Positions 60,605 through 64,000 of a stretch of 64,000 nucleotides of DNA are shown piece after piece (the first letter of the stretch is position 1; each line of letters starts with the position of its first letter). The DNA comes from Chimonanthus salicifolius (Eukaryota; Streptophyta; Magnoliopsida; Laurales; Calycanthaceae). The stretch covers positions 22,189,043 through 22,253,042 of the forward strand of contig CM023539.1 in the NCBI GenBank assembly GCA_013350335.1, given 5' to 3'. The notes below the pieces were generated by a model. It was not told the DNA's origin, made no database searches, and saw nothing but the letters and a program-made list of their open reading frames with translations. The position numbers and the translations under genes were made by a program.

Positions 60605-63600
60605 TGTAATACTCTGATCCAAAAATTAGATTAAATCGTGTGATTTTGTGCCATTGATGGTGTTTTGTGATCCGTTAATCATAAAGATTATGGAGTGAGC
60701 TTTCTGAAAAGTCTAAGATTGACCCAATCTAAACTCGGTAGCTCATAGATCCAACTCGTTAAAGTTGGAAGGGCAAAGTTATAATTTTTCATAAAAATTA
60801 TTTATTTGTGACATTAAAACTTTGTCTATTGGAAAAACCTCTCAATTGAATTAATTAGACTTTCAAATTCATACACTCTCAATGATTTTAATTCTGAGTC
60901 TAAAGGATCTTTTAATTTGTCTTTTTTATTTTTAGAAATATAATTAAATTTGACCCTGAGGGGTCCCTATTTATATCAATTTAAGAATTATGGCGTTTTC
61001 GCTTAAATCAACAGGTTTTAAAAATATATTTTCCTCCAGATTTTTATAGCATTCATGATTTTGAAAACCCAATCTTTTGGACCGGTTGGATTAACCTAGT
61101 GAGACCATTTTCATATCTAAATAATGAAGATAAGATTAATAAATTAAATAATTTAAATAAAAATAAAATAATCATATTTTTCCAGTCACTTGTGTAGGTG
61201 GTGAATCAACAATGATTCATGCAAGCTACGATCATAGCTTGCAGGCTTCGTGTATCATTCTCAAACCACCGGCAACCTATCATGGATTTTTATAAAGGCA
61301 TTGAAAATTTACAATCACCCTCTCTGTTTTAGTTGCTTCATCTAATTCTTCTTCTTCTCCATTCATCCATTCTTCTTCTGAACGTTCTTCCTGCAACTGG
61401 TTTTAGTGGAAATTTGTGGGGGATTGGAATTCTACCGAAATCTCCAATCTAAGGTATAGAAATTTGTTAAGCATGGGAAAATGACCATTTTACCCCTCGT
61501 TTCTGGACCAGTTAGCCTCATTTATATATTTATTAGATGTATTTAATATTATTTTCAAGTTTTGTAGGTAAAATTGGAAAATAAAAGAACTCAAAAGAAA
61601 ATCAAGAGGAAATGCAAGTTTTTGCGCTGAAAGTCTTAAATTTAGAAAGACCGGATTTTTTAGTAATTACTTTACCACACTTTAGGATTTTGTTGTAAAT
61701 TGAATTTTCCAAATCCATCAATGAGAGTTTGGAATAATCCAACATTATCGTCATTTTAGTGTTTTATTTTGAAAAAGTTGTGCCATAGAAACTGTAGCAG
61801 GAACTGTTACTTTGGAAGTTCTGAAGTAACTGTAGCACATTTTGAAGGTACGTTTTGGAATAAAGTTTGAACGTTCCGAAACTGAACCCTAGGAAGTTTT
61901 GAAGGCACAGTATCAAGCTCCGAAGCAGAAATAAATTCATCTATTTTTTAACAAAGGATACAAAGAATGTCCCTCTAAAATTAAAATAAGATTGACTCTA
62001 TCAAACTCCTTGTATGTTTACTTATAGCATTGAATGTTTACATTTACGTACTGTAACCTCTCGGCCTATCTCAATATGTCTCCATAGTTATCTTCAGAAG
62101 ATAATACGAGAAAATGCACTAAGTAATTTATTTACATTTCAGTATTGTACCCTCTGGGACTCTCTCGATATATCTCCATGGTCATTTCCAAAAGAAAATA
62201 CGAGAGAAGGCATTGAGTGCTTTCATTTTTCTTTTTATTGGGTGTTTTAGATGGCTAACCCCTTTAACATAATTTAAAATGAATTAATAACGTATAAGTG
62301 GACTCACAGTCATCTCCTCTATTTTCTGGGAAAAATAATCAAAGGATTATTAGTACTACTTGTGTACTTTTCTATGTACCAATATTTACACATTTTCCAT
62401 TTTCAAAGATTTTCGCAATCACTCCCTAGACTACGGTGATGAGACTCAACTGTATCTTATTTCAAAATTGTTTGAAAAACCTAAACTCTAAGACAATGAA
62501 TGTGACCCATAGTTAAATAGATGGAAAATACTAAATGGACCAGAAAGCGAAAATTGACACTGTTTCCATGTAAGGGATGATTATTTGTTCTAACTATTAG
62601 TACGGAAGCATGAAAAAGTGTCAAGGAGTCGAGGTCTATTAGTCTATAAATGAAGTATGGACCCATTTACGTGTCTAGAGGTTGATAGGTTAATTGGATT
62701 AGACGAAGGCGCATGAACGTCAGTAGTCAATTCAAAATTATATGTGGTATGTTGTGATGGTCATTTGTGCAGGATATGTACGTTTGGGTCTTGAGACCGA
62801 AATTTTGGAATTTTGTAGTATTTTCCAGTGTAGACCCTAAGTAAGAGGGTACACACAGAGGAATGTGAGAAATGATATGGTAAGTGGTTATGAATTATTT
62901 CTTGGTATGGAAAAATTGTTATTGGAAAATCACCTTCACCCCTTTAGTCGTTGGGCTGTTTTGACCAATGGGTCGAACCGTTGGGTCATATAGCTCTTGC
63001 AAGATACTGCATTTTGACCGTGTCGGAGCTTAATGCAATTGGGACTTGGTTGTGCCTATGAAGCCTGTTTAATATTTCAATTGAAATTGTGTGAAAGTGT
63101 AATGGAAGGAATTAGTAAGTGTGACAGTGATATTAATGGTAAAAGTAGACCATTGTTGATATTTATGATTTTGAGAATTCAAATGTATTGTATTCTTTAT
63201 TAACATGTGATATTATGTTAAGATATTTTTTTATCTCTCTACATTGGGCTAATAGCTCACATCTCTTACAATGCATGTTTAGCACCTGAGGAGGGAACAA
63301 ATGAACCTCCACTGTTGTCTTAAGAGATGGAACTATGAAGTGTATCATATTTTTCGTTGATGGAAAATATGTTTATTACATCTATTTTCATGCTAATGAT
63401 GTACTTTTGATAATTATGCTGCCTATGGAATATTAAATTTGAGCATGTATAAACTACAATACTTTCTTATGCTACTCTAATGAGTTAATGGAATGTTTTG
63501 TTTTGTGTGAATTATGATTGCTTGTGGGGTTTATTGCCCATGGTTGGAATCCACATGTGAAGAACACGTGTGACATTTTTATGTTAGACCTTTATAGAGA

Positions 63601-63692
63601 ATCCAGCCCATGGAAATTTGATAAAGAATTTGGATTAAATATAAAAAAATTACGTTTTCCGGACCCACGAGGGTCTAGGGTGGGGCGTGAGA
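60605..63692 (+). mobile_element. Solo LTR-E, 3.1 kb
   Basis: Starts TGTAATACTCTGATCC and ends GGTGGGGCGTGAGA. The flanks AGAGA and AGTGA agree at four of five bases, a probable mutated target duplication. It shares with LTR-B the stretches GTCGAGG and TATGGACCCAT (62,620-62,665), plus the block CATTGGGCTAATAGCTCACA near 63,243. It holds a 94-bp repeat. Near 61,465 it includes sequence resembling the start of the LTR at 8,326. Confidence 0.72.
62038..62225. repeat. Tandem repeat, period 94 bp, two diverged copies
   Basis: TTACATTTACGTACTGTAACC at 62,038 is matched from 62,132. Both contain TCTCCATRGT and AATACGAGA followed by GCA. It lies in LTR-E. Confidence 0.8.
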
Positions 63693-63697
63693 AGTGA

Positions 63698-64000
63698 AGT
63701 TAAGATAAGTGAAATCAAAAGAAATCCCATTTCTTCCCAAGATTTTAACAGTTTTTCTCCAAAGTTTGAAAAATCGATCTTTAGCTCTTGTAAATCTTTC
63801 TCAATCACATTCCAAGATTTTAGGCATATCTTGAGTATCTAAAGCTCACTTTGAATGTGATTTCAAGAATCCTTTAGAAGAACCTTATTTTCATAGGAAA
63901 ATCTTCATCTTCCCTAGATCCGAAATTCTTGATTTTGAAGAGTTCTTTATCAACTTAGGGGAATCCTTTTAAACTCTTCTAAATTATTCCCATTCACATT
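63698..64000. other. Right edge of the window, no gene seen
   Basis: About 300 bp of AT-rich sequence with no recognised feature. Confidence 0.4.

Noticed and set aside
1..64000. Endogenous pararetrovirus
   Set aside because: All RT fragments belong to Gypsy, Copia or LINE types with LTRs or L1 motifs. No movement-protein or coat-protein motifs were seen.

Overview
This is a 64-kb piece of a large, repeat-rich plant nuclear genome, most likely an angiosperm; the sequence does not settle the species. It holds one recognisable host gene and a dense pile of transposable elements. No bacterial features, CRISPR array, rRNA gene or functional tRNA gene were seen.

The host gene lies on the minus strand from 58,628 (ATG) to 15,119 (TAG). 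It encodes a complete 462-residue WD-repeat protein of the WRAP73/WDR8 family in six exons: 58,628-58,512; 53,391-52,903; 52,519-52,298; 29,967-29,886; 17,101-16,991; 15,486-15,119. All junctions are GT-AG and the frame is preserved throughout. Exon 4 is only 82 bp and sits alone between introns of about 22.3 kb (intron 3) and 12.8 kb (intron 4), so the gene spans 43.5 kb for 1.4 kb of coding sequence.

Layout. (a) 1-10.8 kb: 3' part of an Athila/Tat-clade Gypsy element (integrase tail, purine tract, probable 2.5-kb LTR), with a 3.66-kb solo LTR (LTR-A) inserted. LTR-A carries a striking array of nine dispersed hairpins. (b) 10.8-15.1 kb: another LTR tail holding a non-autonomous hAT element, then a TIR element with an 8-bp target duplication. 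(c) Intron 5: degenerate LINE reverse transcriptase. (d) Intron 4: a three-level nest in which a Copia element was hit by a small non-autonomous LTR element (18,903-27,038), which was itself hit by a Gypsy element (19,347-25,153). Both inner insertions keep perfect 5-bp target duplications. (e) Intron 3: an 8.8-kb Copia element (32,585-41,367, target duplication GTTTA) with a 3.5-kb LTR in its RNase H, inside a minus-strand LTR. It is followed by a second cluster of nested LTRs at 42.5-51.9 kb. (f) Intron 1: a tRNA-derived SINE, a 499-bp tandem duplication, and a 1.23-kb solo LTR related to one in intron 3 but in the opposite orientation. (g) 58.6-64 kb: the gene's 5' flank and another 3.1-kb solo LTR.

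The retroelement coding regions are all broken by stops, frameshifts, deletions or insertions. Most long repeats are LTRs without an internal region, which suggests extensive LTR-LTR recombination. I found no convincing new multi-gene system. The most unusual structures are the hairpin array in LTR-A, the exact 20-bp-register array in LTR-C, and the oppositely oriented homologous LTRs in introns 1 and 3.
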